Assembly: GCF_004570845.1 (NCBI RefSeq)
Contig: NZ_SPQZ01000004.1
Location: 186,001 to 250,000 of the forward strand
Origin: Orlajensenia leifsoniae
GTDB taxonomy: Bacteria; Actinomycetota; Actinomycetes; Actinomycetales; Microbacteriaceae
Length of the DNA stretch: 64,000 bases
Direction of reading: 5' to 3'
Each line of letters begins with the position of its first letter. The stretch's first letter is position 1. Under the pieces are notes generated by a model. The model did not search any database. It worked only from the letters and a program-made list of their open reading frames with translations, and was not told where the DNA came from. This document shows positions 56,389 through 64,000 of this stretch, one piece after another. A program made the position numbers and the translations under genes.

Positions 56389-57690
56389 TCAGCCCAGAAG
56401 GCCCACGAGGCGCGGAACCCGCAGGTCGACCCAGACGAGGCGGTGATCGCTGCTCGGGAAGGGGAATACCCCGGTGAGCGCCGACAGTGGATCGGACTGC
56501 GTCGGCCAGAAGACGCCAGCATCACGGACCTGCAGCAGGCCGCGCGACGGCAGCACGTAGTCGGCACGCAGGTTGCCCGGGGCCGTGTCGGCGAAGTCGG
56601 CGGTGTCGTACTTCGGGTCGCCCTGGTGGGTGGCGTTCGCGCCGCCCTGCAGCGCTGCAGCCTCAGGAGCGCCGGCCGATGTGGCCTGCGGGTCGGTGAT
56701 GCGCCAGTTGTCGAGCAGCTGCTGGATCGCACTGTCGACCGAGTCGCCGTCGAGCGGGTCGGCGTTCTGGTCGCCGAGGATGACGAAGGGCGAGAGCGGC
56801 CTGAGTCCGCCGCGCTTGCCGGCGTCATCGGTGATGTAGCGGCTCTTGAGCGGCGAGATGTAGTCGGCCCAGAACCTGATCTCGTCGTGGTTGCGACGGC
56901 CGTTGCGGTCTTCGGGTCCGTCGAAGGTGGGCGGGGTCGGGTGGGCGGCGAGCACGTGCACCGTCGACTTGCCGACCTTCACAGGCACGTCCCAGTGCGA
57001 CTTGCTCGAGAGGCGCACCACCTTCAGCTCGTCGGGGGAGTACCAGTCGTTCGCCGCCGGGGTGGCCGGGTCGTCGGGGAGGAGGGCGCCGGGCATGTCC
57101 TTCCAGAGGAACTTCTGGAAGGTGCGCACCTTGTCGGTGACGATCGGGAACTTCGACAGGATGGCCATGCCGTACTGCCCCTCGAAGACGCCGAAGCCGA
57201 AAGCGTCGTCTCCGCCGCCGACGGTGCCGTCGTTGTTGAGGTCGAAGCCGCTCGGGATGCCGGTGTTCGACGGAGCCGTGTAGGCGTAGGGGTAGTCGAC
57301 GGGGTTCGCCCCGCCCTGCCCGACGGCCAGGTAGTTGCTGCGGAAGGCGTCGGTGGCCCGGCCATCCGGAACGTAGTCGAACTCGTTCAGCAGCACGATG
57401 TCGGGGTTCGCGCGCTGGATGATCTCGGCGACCGTTCGTGCCTGCGCGTTGGTTCCCGTGGCGAGGTCGGCCTCGAGCTGGCCCGGGGCACCACGGTTGA
57501 GCGAGAGGTTGAAGGTGGCGATGCGCAGCTTCGTGGCTGCGGGGAGACCGGATGCGGCTGCCGATGCTGCGCTCTGGTTCGCGGTCGACGGCACGGCCGC
57601 GGTCGCCGCGCCGATGCCGACGGTGGCGGTGAGCAGGCCTCCGATCACGGTGGCGGTGAGGGCGATCGGGATCGAACGTCTGGCGGGCAT
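56389..57690 (-). CDS. Secreted endonuclease/exonuclease/phosphatase-family protein
   Basis: The product (433 residues from ATG 57690) has a signal peptide (residues 5-33, ITALTATVIGG-like hydrophobic core ending AATAA) and a DNase I-like fold: TKLRIATFNLSLNRGAPGQL, PDIVLLNEFDYVPDG (catalytic Glu), VHVLAAHPTPPTFDGPEDRN, PFVILGDQNADPLDGDSVDS (metal-binding Asp/Asn) and FPSSDHRLVWVDLRVP (catalytic His). The family covers nucleases and lipid or phosphate esterases; secreted forms in Actinobacteria are usually phosphate scavengers. The frame continues upstream without a natural start. Confidence 0.88.
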   Translation of the reverse strand: MPARRSIPIALTATVIGGLLTATVGIGAATAAVPSTANQSAASAAASGLPAATKLRIATFNLSLNRGAPGQLEADLATGTNAQARTVAEIIQRANPDIVLLNEFDYVPDGRATDAFRSNYLAVGQGGANPVDYPYAYTAPSNTGIPSGFDLNNDGTVGGGDDAFGFGVFEGQYGMAILSKFPIVTDKVRTFQKFLWKDMPGALLPDDPATPAANDWYSPDELKVVRLSSKSHWDVPVKVGKSTVHVLAAHPTPPTFDGPEDRNGRRNHDEIRFWADYISPLKSRYITDDAGKRGGLRPLSPFVILGDQNADPLDGDSVDSAIQQLLDNWRITDPQATSAGAPEAAALQGGANATHQGDPKYDTADFADTAPGNLRADYVLPSRGLLQVRDAGVFWPTQSDPLSALTGVFPFPSSDHRLVWVDLRVPRLVGLLG

Positions 57691-57860
57691 GCTGACTCCT
57701 TCGTGGGCGATGCGGACGGAGCGACGCGTGCGAATCACCCCTGTCCCCCAAACTAGGGGTCTCAGGTGACGAGGGGAAGAACCCGAGGTGACCGGAGTCA
57801 GGCCGGTTCGGCTGTTCCCGCCGCCTTCGCCAGGATCTTCTCGAAGCGTGAGCGCCAGGC

Positions 57861-59123
57861 TCAGCCGCGCCCCGCCCACGGGTCGTAGTCGACCTCGAGC
57901 GGCGCCTGCTCGGGGCGCATCGCCTCGGGCACGTGCTGGAGGTTCACGCGGATGCGGTACCAGAGCGAGCTCGATCCGCGCATGCCGTCGACGAGTTCGT
58001 CCGCCGGCTCGAGATGGGAGACGACCTCGGGATGCCGCGCCTTCCAGGCCTCGAGACCGGCGATGGCCTCCTCCTTGGTCTTCGCCCGGGCGATCTCGAT
58101 GAGCGGCATCGACGACTGTCGGCGGCCCGAGGAGTCGGAGCTGCCGGGGCCGCCGGCGCCACCGGGGCCTGCCTTCGCGGCGGCAGGAGCCTTCTCGGCC
58201 GGGCCGAGCTTCTCGGCCAGTGCGAGCAGGCCGTCGAGACTGCCGACGGCATCGTCGATGCCGGCCGCGACGTCGCCGCGTTCGGCGAACCGGGTGAGCA
58301 TCGTGGCGACGGTGAACTCCTCGGGCCGTCGATCGCGCACCTCGTCCCAGGTGAGCGGTGTCGAGACGCGAGCGTCGGGCAGGGCGCGGATCGAGTACGC
58401 GGACGCGACCGTGCGGTCCTTCGCGTTCTGGTTGAAGTCGACGAAGACGCTCGCTCCCCGCTCCTCCTTCCACCAGTGCGCCGACGCCAGCCCGGGGGCG
58501 CGGTTCTCCACCTCACGGGCCAGGGTCTCGGCCGCGAGGCGCACCTCGCGGTAGCTCCAGTTCGGCTCGATCCGCACATTGATGTGCAGGCCGCGCGACC
58601 CGCTGGTCTTCGGCCAGCCGACGAGTCCGCAGTCCTCCAGCACGTCGCGGGCGACGAAGGCGACGTCGACGATCTGCGCCCAGTCGACTCCGGGCATCGG
58701 GTCGAGGTCGACGCGCAGCTCGTCGGGGTGGTCGAGATCCCACGCGCGCACCGGATGCGGGTTGAGATCGATGCAGCCCAGGTTGATCACCCACGCCAGG
58801 GAGGCGGCATCCGTCACCACGACCTCCTCGGCCGACGTTCCGGAGGCGTAGTGCAGGGTGGTGGTCTCGATCCACGGTGGTCTTGACTCGGGGGCGCGCT
58901 TCTGGAAGAACGCCTCCTTGTCGATGCCCTTCACGAAGCGTTTCAGCACCATGGGGCGGTCGGCTGCACCCCGGAGGGCGCCGTCGGCGACAGCGAGGTA
59001 GTACTCCACGAGGTCGAGCTTGGTGAGGCCGGGCTCGGGGAAGACGACCTTGTCGGGGTGGCTGATGCGCACCTCGCGGCCATCGATCTCGAGGGTTGTC
59101 GCGTCGTCCTTGGCCGCGTTCAT
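57861..59123 (-). CDS. Stand-alone LigD-type primase-polymerase domain protein
   Basis: This 420-residue protein is close to the polymerase domain of LigD, the bacterial non-homologous end joining protein: RMVLKRFVKGIDKEAFFQKR-like segment, WVINLGCIDLNPHPVRAWDL, the metal site DELRVDLDPMPGVDWAQIVD and TSGSRGLHINVRIEPNWSY. These are followed by SIRALPDARVSTPLTWDEV. The C-terminal 110 residues (Gly/Ala/Ser-rich linker then a helical tail) replace the ligase and phosphoesterase domains. Start ATG 59123. Mycobacteria use such separate PolDom proteins in Ku-dependent end joining and gap filling. No ku or ligase gene is in the window. Confidence 0.9.
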   Translation of the reverse strand: MNAAKDDATTLEIDGREVRISHPDKVVFPEPGLTKLDLVEYYLAVADGALRGAADRPMVLKRFVKGIDKEAFFQKRAPESRPPWIETTTLHYASGTSAEEVVVTDAASLAWVINLGCIDLNPHPVRAWDLDHPDELRVDLDPMPGVDWAQIVDVAFVARDVLEDCGLVGWPKTSGSRGLHINVRIEPNWSYREVRLAAETLAREVENRAPGLASAHWWKEERGASVFVDFNQNAKDRTVASAYSIRALPDARVSTPLTWDEVRDRRPEEFTVATMLTRFAERGDVAAGIDDAVGSLDGLLALAEKLGPAEKAPAAAKAGPGGAGGPGSSDSSGRRQSSMPLIEIARAKTKEEAIAGLEAWKARHPEVVSHLEPADELVDGMRGSSSLWYRIRVNLQHVPEAMRPEQAPLEVDYDPWAGRG

Positions 59124-59194
59124 GCTGGTGATGCTACGCGCGGGTGGATCGTCGTGCGAGGAATCCTCGGCGTGGCCGGCTGGTTGCATCCGTC

Positions 59195-60226
59195 ATGAGA
59201 GCAATCGTGTACACCCAGACCGGCGACTCGTCGGTGCTCGAATCGTCCGAGCGCGAGATCGCGGAACCGGGGTCGGGAGAGATCCGGGTGCGGGTGATCG
59301 TCTCGGGCGTGAACCCCACCGATTGGAAGACGCGGCGCGGGTCGAACGCGGCGCCGACAGGGGTCGAGAGCGTTCCGAACCAGGACGGCGCGGGCATCGT
59401 CGATGCGGTCGGGCCCGGCGTCTCGCAGTTCGCGGTCGGGGATCGCGTCTGGCTCGGGATCTCCGCGTGGCAGCGACCGGCATCCGGAACCGCGCAGGAG
59501 TACACGATCACACTGGCTTCGCGGGCATTCCCGCTGCCGGATGCCGTGAGCTTCGAGGAGGGCGCCGCGTTCGGCGTGCCCGCGGTGACGGCCCACCGCG
59601 CCCTGACCGTGGCCGAGGATGGCCCGGCGCAGCTTGCGCCGGGTGCCCTCGACGGACGCGTCGTGCTCGTCGCCGGGGGCGCAGGCGCCGTCGGCCACGC
59701 TGCGATCCAGCTTGCGCGCTGGGCCGGTGCCACGGTGATCACCACGGTGAGCGGGTCCGACAAGGCGGCGCTCGCCGAAGCCGCCGGTGCGCACCACGTC
59801 GTCAGTTATCGGGACCCCGATGCCGAGCAGCAGATCCGTGGTCTCGCTCCCGACGGCGTCGACATCGTGGTGGAGGTGGCGGCCGGTGCCAATGCCGCGC
59901 TCGACCAGGCGGTGACGCATCCGCGCTCCACCATCGCGAGCTACGGCAACGACGGCGGTGTGCCCCTCACGATCGAGTTCGGGCGGGCGATCTCGCTCAA
60001 CCTGCGCTACCAGTTCGTGCTGATCTACACGATGGGCCCGGAGGCGTGGGTCGCGGCAGGTGCGGCCGTCACAGCGGCGGCCGCCGATGGAGCGCTGGGT
60101 ATCGGCGACGAGACGGGACTTCCCGTGCACCGCTACCCGCTGGAGCGCACGGCGGAGGCGCACGACGCCGTCGAGGGCGGTGTGGTCGGCAAGGTGCTGA
60201 TCGAGGTGGCGGAGGCCGGTCGCTGA
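59195..60226 (+). CDS. NADPH:quinone reductase family (zinc-free MDR)
   Basis: This 343-residue medium-chain reductase has RAIVYTQTGDSSVLESSERE, VRVIVSGVNPTDWKTRRGSN, VPNQDGAGIVDAVGPGVSQF, and the Rossmann loop VVLVAGGAGAVGHAAIQLAR. The catalytic zinc ligands of alcohol dehydrogenases are absent, which places it with quinone oxidoreductases and enoyl reductases (compare the related but clearly different enzyme at 1105). It starts at ATG 59195 and is divergent from the LigD-domain gene. A large repeat cluster follows its stop. Confidence 0.9.
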   Translation: MRAIVYTQTGDSSVLESSEREIAEPGSGEIRVRVIVSGVNPTDWKTRRGSNAAPTGVESVPNQDGAGIVDAVGPGVSQFAVGDRVWLGISAWQRPASGTAQEYTITLASRAFPLPDAVSFEEGAAFGVPAVTAHRALTVAEDGPAQLAPGALDGRVVLVAGGAGAVGHAAIQLARWAGATVITTVSGSDKAALAEAAGAHHVVSYRDPDAEQQIRGLAPDGVDIVVEVAAGANAALDQAVTHPRSTIASYGNDGGVPLTIEFGRAISLNLRYQFVLIYTMGPEAWVAAGAAVTAAAADGALGIGDETGLPVHRYPLERTAEAHDAVEGGVVGKVLIEVAEAGR

Positions 60227-60388
60227 GCGAGTAGCGATCGGGCCGTGCCATTGATCGAGTAGTGACCGAACCTCTTCCGTTGATCGAGTAGCGACCGAGC
60301 GCAGCGAGGACGCGTATCGAGATCACAGCGGCCGGAACGTGGCCTCGATACGGCTGCTCGCTGCGCTCGCGGCCTACTCGACCAGAGG
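60227..60388. repeat. Dispersed repeat family A cluster with inverted pair (copy 4)
   Basis: GAGCGAGTAGCGATCGG, TTGATCGAGTAGTGACCG (60252) and TTGATCGAGTAGCGACCG (60280) are three partial units. The last is part of a complete minus-oriented element ending TATCGAGATCAC (60326). It is followed by a complete plus-oriented element GTGGCCTCGATACG to GCCTACTCGACCAGAGG (60339-60388). The facing elements could fold into one long cruciform between the quinone reductase and SUMF1 genes. Confidence 0.75.
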
Positions 60389-60432
60389 GCGTGCTCGAAG
60401 CCCGGTGCAGAACTCGCGGGTAGCGTGGGGGC

Positions 60433-61254
60433 GTGCCCGCGACCCAGCCTGAGCAGTCTGGTCGACCCGCGCTGCCCGCGCCTCCCGCGCTGGCCGCGTT
60501 GCCCGCCCTGGTCGAGGTGCCTGCCAGCGTGATCGAGCTGCGCGATGCGCGCTCGGAGTCGATGCGAACCGTCGAGCTGCAGGCGTTCGAGATCGGACGC
60601 ACGGCGGTGACCGCGGCGGAGTGGGCGGCGGTGGTGGGGTCGCCCGATGGCAGCGGCGACTCGGCTCCGCGGCATCCGGTCACCTGGTTCGACGCCGTGA
60701 CCTGGTGCAATGCGGCGACGGATGCCGCCGGCCTGCGTCGTGCCTATGTCATCGATGGGCGCTCGGTGAGCTGGGAGGTGAGCGCCGACGGCTACCGCCT
60801 GCCGGCCGAGGCCGAGTGGGAGTTCGCTGCCCGTGCCGGCTCCACCCAGCCGAGGTACGGCGCGCTCGACCAGATCGCGTGGTCGGCGGCCGACGACATC
60901 GTCGGCCCGCAGCCCGTGGCCGGCAAGGCTCCGAATGCGTTCGGACTGTTCGACACCCTCGGCAACGTCTGGGAGTGGTGCTGGGACTACGCCGACACCG
61001 CACGCTATGGCGACTATCGCAGTCTGCGCGGCGGCGGGTGGGCTGATCGGGAGTGGAGTCTGCGGGCATCCGTGCGCCGGGGGAGCGCTCCGGACGCGGT
61101 GCTCGAGGATGTGGGGTTCCGAGTGGCGCGCGGGGTCGTCGGAGCGCCCGGCGCGGCTGAGGCGCAGGGGTGGTCGGCCCGCGCCGATCGAGAGCGCTCC
61201 GATGTGCGCGGGCCCCGCCCTGTGGGGTGGACGCCGCTGCGATTCGAGGGCTGA
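60433..61254 (+). CDS. SUMF1/formylglycine-generating-enzyme-domain protein without the active cysteines
   Basis: This 273-residue protein has the SUMF1 (FGE-sulfatase) fold: ELQAFEIGRTAVTAAEWAAV, HPVTWFDAVTWCNAATDAAG, DGYRLPAEAEWEFAARAGST, NAFGLFDTLGNVWEWCWDYA, SLRGGGWADREWSLRASVRR, GSAPDAVLEDVGFRVARG. In true formylglycine-generating enzymes a conserved Cys pair binds copper in the NRCAAD-like segment; here that segment is VRRGSAPDA without cysteine, so sulfatase activation is unlikely. Such domains elsewhere bind carbohydrate or partner with kinases or sulfoxide synthases. No sulfatase is nearby. GTG start 60433; a Pro/Ala-rich leader precedes the domain. Confidence 0.85.
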   Translation: MPATQPEQSGRPALPAPPALAALPALVEVPASVIELRDARSESMRTVELQAFEIGRTAVTAAEWAAVVGSPDGSGDSAPRHPVTWFDAVTWCNAATDAAGLRRAYVIDGRSVSWEVSADGYRLPAEAEWEFAARAGSTQPRYGALDQIAWSAADDIVGPQPVAGKAPNAFGLFDTLGNVWEWCWDYADTARYGDYRSLRGGGWADREWSLRASVRRGSAPDAVLEDVGFRVARGVVGAPGAAEAQGWSARADRERSDVRGPRPVGWTPLRFEG

Positions 61255-61259
61255 GAGCG

Positions 61260-61302
61260 GGTGCGTTTCAGCCGCGGGCTTCGCCCGGGCCTCAACGAGC
61301 GG
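61260..61302 (+). repeat. Dispersed repeat family B, copy 7
   Basis: GTGCGTTTCAGCCG, stem CGGGC-TTC-GCCCG (61275-61287), then GGGCCTCAACGAGCGG. It starts 6 bases after the SUMF1-protein stop and ends 10 bases before the convergent cell-wall gene. The arms differ from CGGAC/GTCCG in copy 2 but still pair. Confidence 0.75.
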
Positions 61303-61312
61303 CTGCCCGTCC

Positions 61313-63388
61313 CTACGGCTCGATCCAGTTGAGGTCGCCGCCTGTTCCGGCCCGCGGGCCCGGCTCCGGCGTCAACTCGGGAACCGGCACGATGTCGCCC
61401 GAGTCGCCGTCGACGCCATCCTCCGGCGCTACACGCCTGGTGGAGGCATCCGGTGCCTGCCAGTCAGCACGCAGGCGATCGGCCCACACGGTGAAGTCGG
61501 CGTCGCCGGTGAGCCTGGCGAGGGTGTCGAGCTGCCAGGAGTGGATCACGTGATAGGTCTGGTTCTGCCAGAGGGGGCTGTGACAGTACGTGGCCTGTAC
61601 GCAGTAGTACGAGACCCCGCCCTTCACCCGCACGAGCGGCATCATGCGCTCGAGCACCGTGGTCGCGCCACCGGTGAAGTAGCGCGCCGCCTCGGGGTTG
61701 CCGGTGTGGCGCCAGTAGTCGTACAGCCCGAACATCGCGAAGATCTGGCCGTTCAGCACGAGCAGGGGCGGCTGGTCGCCCGCGTACTCCTCGAAGTAGA
61801 GGTGGTTGTCGATGACGAGGGTCGATGACGGGGCCTTGCCGGCCTTCGCCTGCGAGAAGCTCGTCCAGGTGCGATCGGCCGCGGTGTTCCAGCGCTTCTC
61901 GCCGGTCTCCTCGGCGAGCCGCACGAACAGCGACAGGGCCTGACCCTGCGCCATACCCGAGTACCAGGGTGCTGAGATGGTGCGCTCGTAGTAGGTCCAC
62001 GGGAACGAGTACGGGTACCACCAGGCCCCGTTGCGCTCGGTGTGCAGGTCGATGAGTCGCTTTCCCTGGCGCACGGCGCGATCGAGCCAGACCTTCTTGC
62101 CCGTGCGCTCGTACTCCATGAGCGCCGAGATGCCGTACTGGGCATAGGCGACCGGGTGATCGGCCCGTGCCCCGGTGTCGCGGCGCAGATAGATGCGCAG
62201 TCCGGTGGAGTCGAGCTTGATCGACGGGTCGGCCACGTTCACCGGCGGGCGGTCCGAGTAGGGAGCCGCGGCCTGGGCGTTCAGCGTCCAGGGGGTGAGC
62301 GCCCAGCTCGTGAGGGGCTGGTCGGTGACGGGGTAGACGCAGCGCGTGTTGGCTGCGGCCGTGTTCGACACGACGGCGGTCCCGCCCAGCACCACGGCGC
62401 TCTGGGCGCCGACGGCGTCGATGGCATCGCCGACGGCCGGGTGCACGCAATCGCGGGGAGTCACATTGAGGGGCGCCGCGAGACGGCCGGCCAGAGCGGC
62501 CGCCGCGAGGGCATCGGGGAAGTCGAGCCCCGTGGCGAGGAACGTCGTCGACGACGAGCCGGCCGGGAAGTACGCCCGGTTGATCAGCGCGGCGGTGTCG
62601 TAGCGGGTGGCGCCGCCGTAGCGCTTCACCGTGTAGCCCGTGTTCTGCAGTTGCCGACGGATGCCGTCGTTCACAGCACCGGTTCCGCCGGCGATGGCGA
62701 CCGAGGTGATGCCGAGCTTCGCCAGTGCGGCCATCGTGGCGGGGGGAACAGAGGACACGGCGCCGTCCACGAGGACGACGGGCGAGCGCCGAGCACCAGC
62801 GGCACCCGAGGCGGCGAGGGCGTCGGGGAAGGTGCGGCCCGTCGCGATGATCGCGTGGTCGGAGCTCGTGAACGCCGCCTTCAGGATCGCGAGGCCGGTC
62901 GCGTAGCGGTCGCGGCCGGCGAGCCGCTTCGTGGGTGCGATGCGGGCCAGCGCCGTGGCCACGCTCTGCGAGACCGCGCCGCTGCCGCCGACGACACGGA
63001 TGGCGGCGGGCCGCAGCCGCTTCAGCTCGGCGCCCACGGCACTCGGCAGGCCGCCGGGCGCCGTCAGGAGGAGCGGGCCACCGGCGAGTGCCGCCGCGGA
63101 TGCCGCAGACAACGCATCGGGGAAGTCGGCTCCGGATGCCACATAGACGACGGGCACCCGCGGCGCGTACCGCTTCGACACCGCCACGGCGGTTTCGTAG
63201 CGCGACGCACCGCTGAGTCGGGTGATGCCTGCGGGGAACGGTGCCGGTGCGGCGGATGCAGCGGATGCCGCCGACGTCACTGACGCACCCGGCGATGCCT
63301 GCGCGGGGCCACTCCCGACGACGGCGACCTGCGCCACCAGTGCCAGGGCGAACGCGATGACGATGGTGCTGGCAGCGCGTGAACGCAT
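61313..63388 (-). CDS. Cell-wall-binding (CWB2) protein with D-glucuronyl C5-epimerase-like domain
   Basis: This 691-residue exported protein has a signal peptide at residues 1-31, then three cell-wall-binding type 2 repeats between about 52 and 350: RLSGASRYETAVAVSKRYAP, RLAGRDRYATGLAILKAAFT and RYGGATRYDTAALINRAYFP. Each unit contains DFPDALSAASAAALAG-like or DFPDALAAAALAG blocks. The C-terminal 320 residues resemble D-glucuronyl C5-epimerases: VAYAQYGISALMEYERTGKK, WWYPYSFPWTYYERTISAPW, YSGMAQGQALSLFVRLAEET and LLVLNGQIFAMFGLYDYWRH. It should sit in the wall and epimerise or bind uronic acids in an exposed polymer. Confidence 0.88.
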   Translation of the reverse strand: MRSRAASTIVIAFALALVAQVAVVGSGPAQASPGASVTSAASAASAAPAPFPAGITRLSGASRYETAVAVSKRYAPRVPVVYVASGADFPDALSAASAAALAGGPLLLTAPGGLPSAVGAELKRLRPAAIRVVGGSGAVSQSVATALARIAPTKRLAGRDRYATGLAILKAAFTSSDHAIIATGRTFPDALAASGAAGARRSPVVLVDGAVSSVPPATMAALAKLGITSVAIAGGTGAVNDGIRRQLQNTGYTVKRYGGATRYDTAALINRAYFPAGSSSTTFLATGLDFPDALAAAALAGRLAAPLNVTPRDCVHPAVGDAIDAVGAQSAVVLGGTAVVSNTAAANTRCVYPVTDQPLTSWALTPWTLNAQAAAPYSDRPPVNVADPSIKLDSTGLRIYLRRDTGARADHPVAYAQYGISALMEYERTGKKVWLDRAVRQGKRLIDLHTERNGAWWYPYSFPWTYYERTISAPWYSGMAQGQALSLFVRLAEETGEKRWNTAADRTWTSFSQAKAGKAPSSTLVIDNHLYFEEYAGDQPPLLVLNGQIFAMFGLYDYWRHTGNPEAARYFTGGATTVLERMMPLVRVKGGVSYYCVQATYCHSPLWQNQTYHVIHSWQLDTLARLTGDADFTVWADRLRADWQAPDASTRRVAPEDGVDGDSGDIVPVPELTPEPGPRAGTGGDLNWIEP

Positions 63389-63594
63389 GTGGAAGTTCCC
63401 CCGGGCGGTACTGGACGATGTCCGAGGGCGCTGGCGACCTCGCGCTGCGACCCTAACATCCCGAAACGTCGCCCGCTGCGCGGGCAGGCGCGAACCGGCG
63501 TCGGAGGGCCCCAGACGCTATCGCCCCGGGGCAGGCGCGACTACCGTGAGGCCCAAGCCCGCAACCATGCGTGCCGCGAGGGAAAGGACGGACC

Positions 63595-63945
63595 ATGGAT
63601 GCCACCCCCGAGGAGATCGCTCGAGCCTTCTCCAGTCACCGCTTCGAGGACGCGCTGCCGCATCTCGCTGATGATGTCGTCTGGAGCCTCGTCGGCGCAG
63701 ACCCCGTGCTCGGGCGCGACGCCGTCGAGAAGCTCTGCCGCGGCACCGCGGCCGACCTCGCCGACGTCACCACCGAGTTCCAGCGCTTCCGCACCGTGGT
63801 GGGTGACGACGGCGTGGTGGTCGACAGCCTGGCCCGCTACACCGAGGCCGGTGGAGAGGTCTCCGTCGTGGCGTCGTGCGACATCTACGACTTCGTCGAC
63901 GGCACGGTGACCGAGATCATCTCGTACACCGTCGACGTGAGCTAA
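63595..63945 (+). CDS. NTF2/SnoaL-like nuclear transport factor 2 family protein
   Basis: This 116-residue protein opens ATPEEIARAFSSHRFEDALP with HLADDVVWSLVGADPVLGRD and closes with VVASCDIYDFVDGTVTEIIS. It is a single small cone-shaped NTF2-like domain, likely a ligand-binding or small-molecule-processing protein, with function unknown. ATG 63595 has AAAGGA upstream. The 206-base gap before it holds a perfect GCCCGC-TGC-GCGGGC hairpin (63471-63485) and no other feature I can support. Its stop overlaps that of a convergent gene. Confidence 0.85.
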   Translation: MDATPEEIARAFSSHRFEDALPHLADDVVWSLVGADPVLGRDAVEKLCRGTAADLADVTTEFQRFRTVVGDDGVVVDSLARYTEAGGEVSVVASCDIYDFVDGTVTEIISYTVDVS

Positions 63946-64000
63946 CCGGAACGAGCCGCGGTCCGCTCGGCGGACTGGATGACCGCCTCGACTCCGAGCG
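63942..64000 (-). CDS. C-terminal end of a minus-strand gene, cut by window edge
   Basis: Reading leftward, the last residues GVEAVIQSAERTAARSG followed by TAG (63944-63942) form a plausible protein end, and the stop overlaps the convergent NTF2-like gene. Only about 19 residues are in the window, so the product cannot be named. Confidence 0.45.
   Translation of the reverse strand, partial: LGVEAVIQSAERTAARSG

Noticed and set aside
60227-60388. Insertion sequence remnant
   Set aside because: No transposase fragment and no target duplication; the sequence is built only from family A repeat units.

Overview
The window is high-GC DNA (roughly two thirds G+C by eye) with dense, often ATGA-overlapping genes, many GTG starts, several leaderless-looking starts, and frequent GGATGC/GCATCC words. 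Together with the gene families present this points to an actinobacterium, most likely of the family Microbacteriaceae. It looks chromosomal. I see no insertion sequence, phage module, CRISPR array, tRNA or rRNA gene. Only the first kilobase, with a tandem winged-helix gene of plasmid-replication type, looks like transferred DNA.

Layout. 1-1.1 kb: winged-helix gene and a doubtful small ORF. 1.1-6.4 kb: MDR oxidoreductase, an amidohydrolase-amino acid permease pair with a divergent TetR regulator, and DUF2277. 6.6-14.3 kb: lacI plus a YtfQ-YtfR-YtfT-YjfF-type furanose ABC transporter that carries two different double-ATPase genes and twin LacI-type operators. 14.3-20.3 kb: RibD-like reductase, a degenerate SGNH-GAF fusion, an ECF41 sigma factor divergent from doxX with a promoter of the same type facing each way, then TetR, SnoaL and PadR genes. 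20.3-28.9 kb: UbiB/AarF kinase, WYL regulator and VOC protein, a DNA glycosylase-like protein, an APC permease, and a flavoprotein divergent from an XRE-cupin regulator. 29-31.8 kb: a two-gene operon matching the 10-methyl fatty acid (tms/bfa) pathway. 31.8-39.7 kb: ParA, MarR, cupin, a very large membrane protein with a glycoside-hydrolase-like ectodomain, a GH114-like secreted protein, an orphan EctB-type aminotransferase and a MarR regulator. 41.3-42.3 kb: a ykkC-class riboswitch in front of an EamA transporter. 42.3-49.9 kb: a phosphonate uptake and breakdown cluster (GntR, PhnD, PhnC, fused PhnE-PhnE, FAD oxidoreductase, phosphonatase-like HAD, alcohol dehydrogenase). 50-55.5 kb: Nudix, bifunctional nuclease, DUF2975/XRE pair, YciI plus ECF42 sigma factor with a matching promoter, MFS exporter. 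55.6-64 kb: M23 peptidase, secreted endonuclease-like protein, stand-alone LigD polymerase domain, quinone reductase, SUMF1-domain protein, a cell-wall-binding glucuronyl C5-epimerase-like protein, and an NTF2-like protein.

Themes. Most transport or enzyme modules sit next to their own regulator, and clear palindromes lie in several of the intergenic gaps. Two short dispersed repeat families occupy many gene ends. Family A is about 50 bp, beginning GTGGTCTCGATACG and ending CTACTCGACCAGCGG. Family B is about 42 bp, beginning GTGCGCTTCGG and ending CCTCAGCGAGCGG, with a short stem that shows compensatory changes. In several places the repeat supplies the last codons and the stop codon of a neighbouring minus-strand gene. 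Three extracellular polysaccharide-type proteins (GH-like membrane protein, GH114, C5-epimerase-like) suggest remodelling of an envelope or environmental uronic-acid polymer.
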